64,000 nt of DNA from CAVPCZ01 sp963702445 (GCA_963702445.1 CAVPCZ010000010.1:186001-250000); one strand, 5' to 3'. Shown: positions 20,452 to 31,303, counted from the first letter of the stretch. Notes: generated by a model from the letters alone, not told the origin. Translations and numbers: made by a program.

Positions 20452-22392
20452 CTATTTCTTGTCCTTGTCGTCCATCACCTCGTACTGGGCATCCTCCACC
20501 TTCTTTTCGTCAGGCTTGGGAGGCTCAGCCGCTCCGGCCGGTCCTTGCCCTCCCGGACCCGGACCCTGCTGCGCACCGCCTCCAGCGGCGGTTGCCTGCT
20601 GGTACATTTGCGTGGAGGCCTCGTTCCAGGCCGTGTTGAGCGCTTCCATCGCCGATTTGATGGAAGCGGGATTATTGGCTTTCAAAGCCTCCTTCACCTG
20701 TTCGCTTGCCTTCTCGACTTTGCCGCGGAGATCCGGACTGATCTTCTCGCCGAAGTCTTTGAGCTGTTTGTCCGTCTGAAACACGAGGTTATCGGCCTGG
20801 TTTCGAAGATCGATCTCTTCCCGCTTTTTCTTGTCCTCCGAGGCGTGTTCGGAAGCCGCGCGTTTCATCTTTTCCACTTCCTCCTTGCTCAGCCCGCTGG
20901 AGGAGGTGATGCGGATCGACTGTTCCTTCGAGGTTCCCTTGTCCTTTGCTGCGACGTGCAGCATGCCGTTCGCATCGATATCGAACGTCACTTCAATCTG
21001 CGGAATGCCCCGGGGTGCGGGCGGGATACCATCCAGATGGAATCTGCCGAGCGTCCGGTTGTCCACCGCCATCGGGCGCTCCCCCTGGATCACGTGGATT
21101 TCCACGGAGGGCTGGCTGTCGGAGGCCGTGGAGAAGACCTCGCTCTTCTTCGTCGGAATGGTGGTATTCGCATCGATCAGTTTGGTCATGACGCCGCCGA
21201 GCGTCTCGATACCGAGCGAGAGAGGTGTGACGTCCAGCAGCAGCACGTCGGTCACATCGCCGGAGAGCACGCCGCCCTGAATGGCGGCGCCGACGGCCAC
21301 AACCTCATCCGGGTTGACGCCCTTGTGGGGTTCGCGCCCGAAGACCTGGCGCACAAGCTCCTGCACCTTGGGAACGCGTGTCATGCCGCCGACCAGTATG
21401 ACTTCGTCGATCTGGTTGGGGGACAGGCCTGCATCCTTCAGGGCATGTTCGGTCGGCCCGAATGTCCGCTGGATGAGATCATCCACCAGCTGTTCGAACT
21501 TCGCGCGGGTCAGGGTCATGTTCAGGTGCTTGGGGCCTTCCGCGGTGGCCGTGATGAAGGGGAGATTGATCTCCGTCTGCATCAGCGTCGAGAGCTCCAT
21601 CTTGGCTTTTTCGCCGGCCTCGCGCAGGCGCTGCAGGGCCATGGGATCCTTGCGCAGGTCGATCCCCTCCTGCTTTTTGAATTCTTCCGCCACGTGGTCC
21701 ACGATACGCTGGTCGAAGTTGTCCCCGCCCAGGTGTGTGTCGCCGTTGGTGGCCTTCACTTCGAAAACGCCGTCACCGAGCTCGAGGATCGAGATGTCAA
21801 ACGTCCCGCCTCCGAGGTCGTAGATGGCGACCTTCATATCCTTCCCTTTTTTGTCCATCCCGTATGCCAGAGCGGCGGCAGTCGGTTCGTTGATGATGCG
21901 GCGCACGGTGAGGCCGGCAATCTCGCCGGCTTCTTTTGTGGCCTGCCGCTGCGCGTCATTGAAGTACGCGGGGACCGTGATGACGGCCTCCGTCACCTTC
22001 TGCCCCAGGTAATCTTCAGCGGTCTGCTTCATCTTCTGAAGGACCATGGCGCTGATCTCGGGAGGCGAATACACCCGGCCGCCCGCTTCCACGCGCGCGG
22101 TGTTGTTGTCCCCCCGCACAACCTTGTAGGGAATAAGCTTCATTTCTTCGTTCACCTCATCATAGAACCGCCCCATGAAGCGCTTGATGGAAGAAACCGT
22201 GTTCTGTGAATTGGTCACGGCCTGCCGCTTGGCCGCCTGCCCGACGAGTCGTTCACCATTCTTTGAGAAGGCGACAACCGATGGTGTCGTGCGGCCGCCT
22301 TCTGCGTTGGCGATGACAGCGGGGTCGCTCCCTTCCATTACCGCCACAACTGAGTTGGTCGTTCCAAGGTCAATACCAATAATCTTGCTCAT
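20452..22392 (-). CDS. dnaK: Molecular chaperone DnaK (Hsp70)
   Basis: ATG 22392 has AGGAG nine bases upstream and gives the family N-terminus MSKIIGIDLGTTNSVVAVMEG; an in-frame ATG 27 bases earlier lacks such support. The 646-residue protein has the ATPase domain (DLGGGTFDISILELGDGVFEV, VILVGGMTRVPKVQELV), the conserved linker and substrate domain (DVLLLDVTPLSLGIETLGGV) and a helical lid. It ends in a Pro/Gly/Gln-rich tail and EVMDDKDKK. DnaK folds proteins with DnaJ and GrpE, which are not encoded in this window. No CIRCE operator is visible upstream. Confidence 0.97.
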   Translation of the reverse strand: MSKIIGIDLGTTNSVVAVMEGSDPAVIANAEGGRTTPSVVAFSKNGERLVGQAAKRQAVTNSQNTVSSIKRFMGRFYDEVNEEMKLIPYKVVRGDNNTARVEAGGRVYSPPEISAMVLQKMKQTAEDYLGQKVTEAVITVPAYFNDAQRQATKEAGEIAGLTVRRIINEPTAAALAYGMDKKGKDMKVAIYDLGGGTFDISILELGDGVFEVKATNGDTHLGGDNFDQRIVDHVAEEFKKQEGIDLRKDPMALQRLREAGEKAKMELSTLMQTEINLPFITATAEGPKHLNMTLTRAKFEQLVDDLIQRTFGPTEHALKDAGLSPNQIDEVILVGGMTRVPKVQELVRQVFGREPHKGVNPDEVVAVGAAIQGGVLSGDVTDVLLLDVTPLSLGIETLGGVMTKLIDANTTIPTKKSEVFSTASDSQPSVEIHVIQGERPMAVDNRTLGRFHLDGIPPAPRGIPQIEVTFDIDANGMLHVAAKDKGTSKEQSIRITSSSGLSKEEVEKMKRAASEHASEDKKKREEIDLRNQADNLVFQTDKQLKDFGEKISPDLRGKVEKASEQVKEALKANNPASIKSAMEALNTAWNEASTQMYQQATAAGGGAQQGPGPGGQGPAGAAEPPKPDEKKVEDAQYEVMDDKDKK

Positions 22393-22666
22393 CGAGTTAA
22401 GCTCCTGGTGTTGTGACAAATTGCTATTGACACCACATATCGCAACCTTCGTGCCACAGGGACGATTTCGGGCATATAACTGTAAAACTATAAATAATAG
22501 TGACTTACGAGAATATTGCGTTATGGTGAATAACTAACGGCAAACGGACAAAATGTCAGATTGCTCATATATGCAGACAAATTGTCTTATACTGCGCCAT
22601 CTTGACACTACAAAATGGCAGTCGCTTTTCCTTGATTAAGTCGCTCCTCTTTTCTATCATGACCCT
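22393..22666. other. AT-rich intergenic region between divergent dnaK and birA
   Basis: About 274 bases separate two divergent genes, so promoters for both must lie here. The segment is clearly richer in A+T than its surroundings. It contains short palindromic pieces such as GACAAATTGTC near 22573-22585. I do not find a CIRCE element (TTAGCACTC-N9-GAGTGCTAA) nor a confident -35/-10 pair on either strand, so the promoters are left unassigned. Confidence 0.5.
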
Positions 22667-23467
22667 ATGTCAACAACCCGCGAGCCGCGCAGGGAAGGAA
22701 GCCCCCCTCGCTTTGGGAGCAAGGTGTACACCTTCCAGACGATCGATTCCACCAACAACTGTGCCCGGGCGCTCGCCGGATGCTGGGCCGAAGAAGGCAC
22801 CGTGGTTATCGCCGAGGAACAGACTGCAGGCAAGGGGCGGCTGGGACGCACCTGGCTGGCGACACCCGGCGAAAACCTTACGTTCTCCATCATCCTTCGC
22901 CCCGCTCTTCCTTCGGAGGAGATGAATCTTCTCCCGTTGTTCGTCGCGGTCGGCATCGCCGCGGCGGTGGAATCGGTGATATCCATGAAGGTCCAGTGCA
23001 AATGGCCCAATGATCTCCTTCTCAACGGCAGGAAATTCGCCGGTGTCCTGATGGAAGGAACGGTGTCGAACAATGCGGTGGACTACGTCGTGGTCGGCAT
23101 AGGCATCAATGTGAACCAGACCTTCTTCCCGCCGGAACTGGAAGAGCGCGCCACATCCCTCCGGCTCGCAACCGGGGCGCCTGTCGACAGGGATACGCTC
23201 TTTCGCGCAGTTCTGCTCTCTCTCGAGAGGGAATACGACTCCCTCTCGGCATCCGGGTTTCATCAGGTCCTCCCCCGCTGGCTCTCGTACGCCCCGATCG
23301 TCGGGAGACAGGTGACCATTGCGCAGGATGGATCGGCCCTGAGCGGCACGGTCAGGGGAATCAGCAAACACGGCGGCCTCATTCTCGAATCCGGCGGCGA
23401 AGAACGGGTGGTATTCGCCGGCGACGTCACCATCCTGAACATGGAGCCCTATGCTGCTCGCAATTGA
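22667..23467 (+). CDS. birA: Biotin--[acetyl-CoA-carboxylase] ligase BirA
   Basis: A 266-residue biotin protein ligase that activates biotin to biotinyl-AMP and attaches it to the lysine of carrier domains. Motifs: TIDSTNNCARALA, the biotinyl-AMP loop AGKGRLGRTWLATPGENL, CKWPNDLLLNGRKFAGVLME and VVGIGINVNQ. There is no N-terminal helix-turn-helix, so it is a class I ligase without the repressor function of E. coli BirA. Its likely substrate in this window is the biotin carrier at 43547-43951. The end overlaps the coaX start by 17 bases, so the two are coupled. Confidence 0.95.
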   Translation: MSTTREPRREGSPPRFGSKVYTFQTIDSTNNCARALAGCWAEEGTVVIAEEQTAGKGRLGRTWLATPGENLTFSIILRPALPSEEMNLLPLFVAVGIAAAVESVISMKVQCKWPNDLLLNGRKFAGVLMEGTVSNNAVDYVVVGIGINVNQTFFPPELEERATSLRLATGAPVDRDTLFRAVLLSLEREYDSLSASGFHQVLPRWLSYAPIVGRQVTIAQDGSALSGTVRGISKHGGLILESGGEERVVFAGDVTILNMEPYAARN

Positions 23468-24230
23468 TATCGGCAATACACACACGGTCGTGGGAGTGTT
23501 CCGCGGAGAGGCGCTGGTGGCGGACTGGCGGATGGCCAGCCTGACGCACCGCACGGCGGACGAGAACTGGCTCACCATCAAGAGTTTCTGCGAAGACGCG
23601 GGGATCTCTGCCGCCTCGATCACCGGCGTGGGAATCTCCTCGGTGGTTCCCGACCTCACCTACGTCTTCGCGAAGCTCGCAAAGAAGTACTTCCGGCTTG
23701 ATCCGGTGACGGTCACCGGCGCACTCGATCTGGGCATGAAGATCCTGTACACCGACCCGTCCGCGGTGGGGGCGGACAGGATCTGCAACGCCATTGCGGG
23801 TTTTGCCAGATACGGAGGGCCGCTCATCATTATCGATTTCGGGACGGCGACCACCTTCGATGTCATCTCGGCACAGGGGGAATACCTCGGAGGGGTTATC
23901 ACGCTGGGACTCGAATCCACGGCGGTTGAACTGCACCGGCGGGCGGCAAAACTGCCCAGAATTGAACTTCGTTTTCCGGCCCGCACCATAGGCCGGGATA
24001 CGGTGTCCAGCATGCAGGCGGGAGTGATGTTCGGTGCAGTGGATGCGATGGAAGGAACCGTTCGCCGCATACGGGAAGAACTGGGCATCAACGCACGGGT
24101 GATTGCGACGGGCGGCCTTTCCGCCGTTATCGCCCGCCACACCCGCATCATCGAGGCGTGCGAACCTTCGCTCGTCCTCGAGGGAATCCGGATTATCTGC
24201 GAGCGTGTGCACCCCCCTGAACGACGATAG
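23451..24230 (+). CDS. coaX: Type III pantothenate kinase CoaX
   Basis: A 259-residue ASKHA-fold kinase performing the first step of coenzyme A synthesis. It starts with MLLAIDIGNTHTVVGVF (phosphate-binding loop), has GADRICNAIAGFARYGGPLI, the IDFGTATTFDVIS motif with the catalytic aspartate region, and a C-terminal VIATGGLSAVIARHT segment. The birA-coaX pairing is common in bacteria. The stop codon lies inside the 5' arm of a long hairpin (24227-24266). Confidence 0.95.
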   Translation: MLLAIDIGNTHTVVGVFRGEALVADWRMASLTHRTADENWLTIKSFCEDAGISAASITGVGISSVVPDLTYVFAKLAKKYFRLDPVTVTGALDLGMKILYTDPSAVGADRICNAIAGFARYGGPLIIIDFGTATTFDVISAQGEYLGGVITLGLESTAVELHRRAAKLPRIELRFPARTIGRDTVSSMQAGVMFGAVDAMEGTVRRIREELGINARVIATGGLSAVIARHTRIIEACEPSLVLEGIRIICERVHPPERR

Positions 24231-24266
24231 TCCGATGCCGCGGCACACGCCGCATCATCGGACTAT
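24227..24266. terminator. Bidirectional hairpin between convergent coaX and nuoN
   Basis: ATAGTCCGATG at 24227-24237 pairs perfectly with CATCGGACTAT at 24256-24266. Inside, GCGGC-ACAC-GCCGC forms a second stem, so almost the whole 40 bases can fold. The 5' arm includes the coaX stop codon. There is no T-tract on either side, so termination is inferred from position between convergent genes, not from a canonical terminator. Confidence 0.6.
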
Positions 24267-24322
24267 GGCATCGCACCCTCCTCCCGCGCCGGCATCCCGG
24301 AACAGGAACCCCGCACTGCTCT

Positions 24323-25831
24323 CTACGGCGTACCGAACATCTTTACGGACGCCTGCGCCAGGTTGACCAGCGGCGTGAAGTAGAGCCCCAGCACCAGGGT
24401 CGGAATCAACAACACGAGCACAACGGCATGTTCCCAGCGGCCGAAGGCCAGCGGCGGGAGCGACTGCTCGGTGTTCCGCAGGAACACGTTGCGCAAGATC
24501 CGGACATAATAGTAGAGTGCCACCACGCTGTTCAGAGCCCCCACGATGGCCAGCCCGATCCATCCTGACTGGATCAGGGCAAGGAAGAGGTACAGCTTCC
24601 CGATAAAACCGCCGGTCAGCGGCAGGCCGATGAGGGAGACGAGGAAAATGCCGAGCGCCACCATCAGGAACGGCGCTCGCGCGCCCAGTCCACGATAATC
24701 CTCGATATCCTCGCTGCCGGTCTTGTTGGCGATCAGCATCACCACGTAGAACGCACCGAGGTTCATGAAGAGGTAGATGACAAAGTAGACAAGCACCGCA
24801 GCCACGCCTTCATTGCTCAGCACCACCACCCCCATCATCATGTAGCCGGCATGCGCAATGCTGGAATAGGCGAGCAGCCGTTTCAGATTGTTCTGCCAGA
24901 TCGCCACCAGGTTTCCGATCGTCATGGTCAGCACCGAGAGCACGACGATGATCTCACGCCAGTCGAACCCCGGAAGAATCGCCCACGTCCCGGCGGGAAG
25001 CGCGACGATGCTGGTATCGATAAACACCACCTTGAAAAACCGGATCATCAATGCGAAGCCGCCGGCTTTGGATGCCACGGAGAGAAACGCGGTAATCGTG
25101 ATGGGTGCTCCTTCATACACGTCGGGCGCCCAGAAGTGAAACGGCACCGCCGAGATCTTGTACCCGAGTCCGGCAATCACCAGAATGCCGGCGAACACCA
25201 GGGCAAACGTGGCCGGCGACCCCGCGGCGGCAACCTGCGGCAGGGCGCGGTTGATGTCGGCAAAGCCGAGCGAACCCGTGAGGCCGTAGATGAGGGAGAT
25301 CCCGTAGAGCATAAGGCCGGAGGACAACGCCCCGAAGATGACGTATTTCAGCGCGGCTTCGCTCGAATCCGGCGCTTCACGCGTGTATCCCGACAGTATG
25401 TATGAGGTGATCGAAGACAGTTCGATGGCCAGGTACATCATGAGCAGGTTGTTTGCCCCGGCCATGAGCACCATGCCCAGCGTGAGCGCGGCCAGCAGCG
25501 CATAGAACTCGCCCAGCCGGCGTCCGGAGGTGGTCAGTTCCCCCGATCCCATCGAGAAGATCAGAATGAGGATTGCGGACCCCAGGATGAGAATTTTGAA
25601 GAACCACGCAAACGGATCCACGGCGAGCATGCCGCTGAAGATCGCCGCCTGCTGGCCCGCCTGCCCCAGCACGAGCGCGCCGGTGACAATGAACCCGATC
25701 AGGACAAGAGCGGGGATGATTAACGTGCTCCGCCGGAAGATCAGGTCCACCACAAGGGCCACAACCAGCGTGACCGTGAGGGCGATTTCCGGAGTCAGCA
25801 GTGTGAGATCGCTGAAAAGACGTTCAGTCAT
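24323..25831 (-). CDS. nuoN: NADH-quinone oxidoreductase subunit N
   Basis: A 502-residue polytopic antiporter-like subunit of complex I, the last gene of the nuo operon. It begins MTERLFSDLTLLTPEIALTV and shows LLMMYLAIELSSITSYILSG, AALKYVIFGALSSGLMLYGISLIYG, FHFWAPDVYEGAPITITAFLS, and YSSIAHAGYMMMGVV, all typical of NuoN proton-channel helices with their key lysine and glutamate residues. The gene is intact and sits about 43 bases after nuoM. Confidence 0.95.
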   Translation of the reverse strand: MTERLFSDLTLLTPEIALTVTLVVALVVDLIFRRSTLIIPALVLIGFIVTGALVLGQAGQQAAIFSGMLAVDPFAWFFKILILGSAILILIFSMGSGELTTSGRRLGEFYALLAALTLGMVLMAGANNLLMMYLAIELSSITSYILSGYTREAPDSSEAALKYVIFGALSSGLMLYGISLIYGLTGSLGFADINRALPQVAAAGSPATFALVFAGILVIAGLGYKISAVPFHFWAPDVYEGAPITITAFLSVASKAGGFALMIRFFKVVFIDTSIVALPAGTWAILPGFDWREIIVVLSVLTMTIGNLVAIWQNNLKRLLAYSSIAHAGYMMMGVVVLSNEGVAAVLVYFVIYLFMNLGAFYVVMLIANKTGSEDIEDYRGLGARAPFLMVALGIFLVSLIGLPLTGGFIGKLYLFLALIQSGWIGLAIVGALNSVVALYYYVRILRNVFLRNTEQSLPPLAFGRWEHAVVLVLLIPTLVLGLYFTPLVNLAQASVKMFGTP

Positions 25832-25874
25832 GTGTCAGAACTCAGTCAGTGTCCGTAAGAGAGCGGATTGCCGC

Positions 25875-27531
<1,657 letters not shown>

Positions 27532-27571
27532 GAACGATGTTTCCTCCAGGTGTTACGCGTTCACTACATGA

Positions 27572-29644
27572 TCAGACAATGCGAAAGACAAAGTACAGAA
27601 CAAGGACGCTGAAGACGACGAACACGATATAGGTCTGCACCTTGCCCGTCTGGAATTTCCGGAACACCAGCCCCAGGAAACCGGACAGATAGGCACTGAG
27701 ATTCACCAGGCCGTCAATCACCACCACGTCGAACTTGCCGCTGACGAACGATGTGCCGCGGGTAATCCAGCCCGTGCCGTTGACCGCCCCGTCAATGATG
27801 GTGTTGTCAAACCAGCGCAGGACGCGGGTCAGCGCAAGCGTGCCGCCGACCACCACGCCGTTGTACAGATCGTCGAATCCCCATTTGTTCAGCAGGAAAC
27901 GGTGGACCGGAGCCAGCCGCGAGGCCACGCTCTCCGCGCTGATCTTCTTCCAGTAGTAGGTGGCAAAGGCGGTCAGAATGCCCAGGCCCGCGACAAGCAG
28001 GGAGAGCAGCATCGCGGTCCCGTGCACGTGATGGACGGCCTCTTCGAACACTTCGGTGGAGGCGGCGGCAACGGCGGCCGGGACAACGGAGACCGGACGC
28101 TCGATGGCGTGCGCGATCCATCCCGCCGAAGCCTGGAACGGGTTGAAACTGAAGAAGAAGAAGAACGAGAGGGCCGCAAGGATCATCAGGGGGACCGTCA
28201 TGATCAGCGGGGACTCGTGCACATGCTGGAACCGCTGTGCATCTTTGTGCTCGCCGAGGAACGTGAGGATCACCACGCGGAACATATAGAACGCCGTCAG
28301 CCCGGCGACGAAAAAGCCCACAAGGGGAATAATGGCATGGCCGGTCAGCCCGCTGAACGCCAGCGTGCCGGCAAGCACTTCATCCTTGCTGAGGAAGCCC
28401 GAGGTCAGCGGCACGCCGGAAATCGCCAGCGTGTAGATCACGAATGTCCAGAACGTCACCGGCATCCTGTGCCGCAGCCCGCCCATGTTCCGGATATCCT
28501 GGGCGTCGGTCGGATGGTCGTGCTGGTGGTGCAGCGCATTGTGCATGGCATGGATCACCGACCCGGAGCCCAGGAAGAGACCGGCTTTGAACATCGCGTG
28601 CGTCACCAGGTGGAAGAACCCGGCGGTGTAGGCGCCGACTCCCAGCGCCATGGTCATGTAGCCGAGCTGGCTGATGGTGGAATAGGCCAGCACCTTCTTG
28701 ATGTCGTTCTGCGCGATGGCGATCGTCGCCGAGATGAACGCCGTCGTGGCGCCGATGTAGGCGATGACCGTCAGCGCGTCGGCGGTCATCAGGGGGAACG
28801 TGCGTGCCACCAGATACACGCCCGCGGCAACCATCGTCGCCGCATGAATCAGGGCGCTGACGGGAGTCGGGCCCTCCATGGCATCGGGAAGCCACACGTG
28901 GAGGGGGAACTGCGCGGACTTGCCCACCGCGCCGCAGAAGATCAGCACGCCGGCCGCGGTCAGCCATCCTTCGCTGCCGTACGGCAGCGTGCCCGCCGCG
29001 ATGCCTGCAAAGATCTCCTGCAGACCGAACGTGTGGAACGTCGTAAAGAGGATCGCGATCCCGATGAAGAAGCCGACATCACCGATACGGTTCACGATGA
29101 ACGCCTTCATGCCCGCATCGGAAGCGCTCTTCTTCTCGTACCAGTGGCCGATCAGCAGGTAGGAACTGATGCCCACGAGCTCCCATCCCACATAGAGCAG
29201 GAAGAGGTTGTTCGCAAGGACGATCATCAGCATCGAGAAGGAGAAGAGGCCCAGAAAACCGAAATACCGCGAATAGCGGACATCCCCGTGCATGTAGCCG
29301 ATGGAAAAGTAATGGACGAGCGTGCTGATCAGCGCCACGACCACCATCATGATCGCCGCCAGGTTGTCCACGGCGAAGCCCAGGACGATCTTCAGCGGTC
29401 CGATCCCCGGCACGTCGTGCATGTCGACCCAGGTGAAATTCAGGGCCAGGGTCTCGGCGTGGTAGTGGATCAGCTTCTGATAGAGCACCACGAGTGCCAG
29501 CAGCAGCGCGACGGTGATGAGGGCGGTTTCAAGCCAGTCACCCTGCCGCGGCAGCTTCTTGCCGAAAAACATCATCAGCACGAAACCGGCCAGCGGCAGC
29601 AGCAGGACGGCGAGCGAGAGGGTGATCAGGGTGTCAGGAGACAT
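27572..29644 (-). CDS. nuoL: NADH-quinone oxidoreductase subunit L
   Basis: A 690-residue distal proton-pumping subunit. Conserved stretches include MHDVPGIGPLKIVLGFAVDN, the FSIGYMHGDVRYSRYFGFLG block, WELVGISSYLLIGHWYEKKS, QFPLHVWLPDAMEGPTPVSA, LIHAATMVAAGVYLVART, STISQLGYMTMALGVGAYTA and FHLVTHAMFKAGLFLGSGSV. The C-terminal amphipathic arm (from about 560) precedes a final TM helix. It is intact, which helps date the frameshifts in neighbouring nuo genes as local sequence problems. Confidence 0.96.
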   Translation of the reverse strand: MSPDTLITLSLAVLLLPLAGFVLMMFFGKKLPRQGDWLETALITVALLLALVVLYQKLIHYHAETLALNFTWVDMHDVPGIGPLKIVLGFAVDNLAAIMMVVVALISTLVHYFSIGYMHGDVRYSRYFGFLGLFSFSMLMIVLANNLFLLYVGWELVGISSYLLIGHWYEKKSASDAGMKAFIVNRIGDVGFFIGIAILFTTFHTFGLQEIFAGIAAGTLPYGSEGWLTAAGVLIFCGAVGKSAQFPLHVWLPDAMEGPTPVSALIHAATMVAAGVYLVARTFPLMTADALTVIAYIGATTAFISATIAIAQNDIKKVLAYSTISQLGYMTMALGVGAYTAGFFHLVTHAMFKAGLFLGSGSVIHAMHNALHHQHDHPTDAQDIRNMGGLRHRMPVTFWTFVIYTLAISGVPLTSGFLSKDEVLAGTLAFSGLTGHAIIPLVGFFVAGLTAFYMFRVVILTFLGEHKDAQRFQHVHESPLIMTVPLMILAALSFFFFFSFNPFQASAGWIAHAIERPVSVVPAAVAAASTEVFEEAVHHVHGTAMLLSLLVAGLGILTAFATYYWKKISAESVASRLAPVHRFLLNKWGFDDLYNGVVVGGTLALTRVLRWFDNTIIDGAVNGTGWITRGTSFVSGKFDVVVIDGLVNLSAYLSGFLGLVFRKFQTGKVQTYIVFVVFSVLVLYFVFRIV

Positions 29645-29704
29645 CGGTCCATCATCAAGGGTTCAGGATTCGGGATTCGGGGGTGTACCCGACTGCTTCT
29701 CTTT

Positions 29705-30052
29705 CTATTCTTTCAGCGAACTGACTTCGTCGACATTGATCGTCTGGAACCGGTTGTAGATATTCAGCACGATGGCCAGGGCGATCGCGGCTTCCGCGGC
29801 GGCGAGGATGATGACAAAAATCGCGGCGACCTGGCCGTCCAGTTTCAGCGCCCCGTACCGGGAAAAGGCGATCAGGTTGATGTTTGCCGCATTCAGCACC
29901 AGCTCAACGCCCATCAGCACCAGGATGGCATTCCGCCGGGTGATGATGCCGTAGAGTCCCAGGGCGAACAGGAACGCGCTGACGATCAGGAAATGTGCCA
30001 GCTGCACATGGGGCAGCCAGCCGAAAAACGCATTGAAGAATCCAGAGTCCAT
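29705..30052 (-). CDS. nuoK: NADH-quinone oxidoreductase subunit K
   Basis: A 115-residue, three-TM subunit. It has the LFALGLYGIITRRNAILVLMGVELVLNAANINL region containing the two membrane glutamates conserved in NuoK, and a third helix AAIFVIILAAAEAAIALAIVL. Length is slightly above the usual 100 because of an N-terminal MDSGFFNAFFGWLPHVQLAH extension; a shorter start is possible. It overlaps the end of nuoJ as read. Confidence 0.94.
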   Translation of the reverse strand: MDSGFFNAFFGWLPHVQLAHFLIVSAFLFALGLYGIITRRNAILVLMGVELVLNAANINLIAFSRYGALKLDGQVAAIFVIILAAAEAAIALAIVLNIYNRFQTINVDEVSSLKE

Positions 30053-30573
30053 GAGGTAAGGGTTCCGGTTACGGGTTTCTTTCCGCGGCGTGCGGTGAGC
30101 GCCGCGCCGACAAGCGCGACCAGCAGTATCACTGAAGCCACTTCGAACGGGAGGGCGTACGCGGTCATCAGCATTTCGCCGATGGCCTTGGATGTGCTGA
30201 CCGCCGTTGCGGGTGCGACCGGCGTCCGGCTCCAGGTGGCGTAGTAGACACCGGCCAGTGAGCCGAACACCACCGCGGCAAGGATGAGTGCCGGCACGGT
30301 ATTCAGGGTGCCGGTCTTCATGTCCACGCTGATCACCTTGCTGGTGAGCATCATGCCGAACAGCAGCAGCACAAGGATGCCGCCGACATAGATCAGGACC
30401 TGGGTGACGGCGAGAAAGTCGGCGTGCAGCAGCACATACAGCGCGGCGACGCCGAAGAAGGTGAACAGCAGCGCGAAGGCGGCATAGAAAATATTCTTCG
30501 AGAAGACCACGAGAAAAGCGGACCCGACCGTGATCAGGGCGAAGACATAGAAGATGATGTCAAAGGTTTCCAT
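29986..30573 (-). CDS. nuoJ: NADH-quinone oxidoreductase subunit J
   Basis: The protein begins METFDIIFYVFALITVGSAF at ATG 30573, four bases after the nuoI stop, and has the family helices FFGVAALYVLLHADFLAVTQ and VLIYVGGILVLLLFGMMLTS. The frame upstream of this ATG is a proline/arginine-rich shadow of the nuoI tail. As read it is 195 residues and its stop lies 67 bases inside nuoK, longer than usual; one base removed near the RRGKK codons would end it just before nuoK, so a small indel at the 3' end is possible. Confidence 0.9.
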   Translation of the reverse strand: METFDIIFYVFALITVGSAFLVVFSKNIFYAAFALLFTFFGVAALYVLLHADFLAVTQVLIYVGGILVLLLFGMMLTSKVISVDMKTGTLNTVPALILAAVVFGSLAGVYYATWSRTPVAPATAVSTSKAIGEMLMTAYALPFEVASVILLVALVGAALTARRGKKPVTGTLTSWTLDSSMRFSAGCPMCSWHIS

Positions 30574-30577
30574 ACGC

Positions 30578-31303
30578 TCAGGCTTTGGTCTCTTGCTGTG
30601 GAGGGGGCACGGGCGGCTTTGTGGCTGCCGCGGGTTGTGTCGCCGGAGTCCCGCCGGCCGGCGGATTCGCGGGTCCGGCTGCGGCCGGCTCTGGCGCCGG
30701 CGCTGCACCGGTGGTCTTGCTGCAGGCAGCCGGCTGGGGCGCCGGTGCGGCGGCGGCAGGTGGCTTTGCCGCGGCGGCGGCGGCTGCGGCAGCGGCTTTC
30801 TTTGCCGCCTGCTCTTTGTCATACGCCGCGAGCTTCGCCTTCGCCTGGTCCGTCTCCGCAGGAGTCATGACCGCGAACCTGTACACGAGGCTGTCCCGGT
30901 CGAACTCGGAAAACTCGTACACATCCGTCATCTTGATGCATGCGGTCGGACAGGGGGGCACGCAGAGCCCGCAGTAGCAGCATTTGGCGATGTCAATATC
31001 GAACCGGGGGACATACAGACGTTTCTTCGTCCCCACCGAGGTCAGCCCCAGATCCACGTCGGGCGTCGACTTGATCGTCTCAATCGTGATGCAATCCACC
31101 GGGCACGCCATCGCGCACTGGTCACACCCGATACAATCGTCCATGTTCACATACAGACGGTTGCGCGCCCGTTCGGGAAGCTTCAGCTTCACGTCGGGAT
31201 ACTGGATGGTGACTGCGGGCGTGAACAGGTGCAGCCAGGTCACCTTCATCCCGATGAGGACGGTGCACACACCATCCCAGACATTCCGGAAATACCTTCC
31301 CAT
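30578..31303 (-). CDS. nuoI: NADH-quinone oxidoreductase subunit I with long Ala/Pro-rich C-terminal tail
   Basis: The 2[4Fe-4S] ferredoxin-like subunit. ATG 31303 gives MGRYFRNVWDGVCTVLIGMK. Both clusters are visible: CIGCDQCAMACPVDC and CCYCGLCVPPCPTAC, each C-x2-C-x2-C-x3-C-P. The core ends near residue 150 at YEFSEFDRDSLVYRFAVM. Residues 150-241 are a low-complexity tail made almost only of A, P, K, Q and T, including a run of ten alanines and one cysteine. Usual NuoI is 150-200 residues, so the tail is odd. The apparent in-frame fusion with NuoH upstream is caused by the nuoH frameshifts. Confidence 0.92.
   Translation of the reverse strand: MGRYFRNVWDGVCTVLIGMKVTWLHLFTPAVTIQYPDVKLKLPERARNRLYVNMDDCIGCDQCAMACPVDCITIETIKSTPDVDLGLTSVGTKKRLYVPRFDIDIAKCCYCGLCVPPCPTACIKMTDVYEFSEFDRDSLVYRFAVMTPAETDQAKAKLAAYDKEQAAKKAAAAAAAAAAKPPAAAAPAPQPAACSKTTGAAPAPEPAAAGPANPPAGGTPATQPAAATKPPVPPPQQETKA

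Noticed and set aside
20272..22209. 645-codon open frame on the plus strand opposite dnaK
   Set aside because: Antisense of dnaK with no conserved motifs; a classical dnaK antisense shadow.
27902..30244. 780-codon open frame on the plus strand opposite nuoL/nuoK/nuoJ
   Set aside because: Composition is H, R, D, Q and E rich as expected for the complement of membrane-protein codons; no domain and no start signal.
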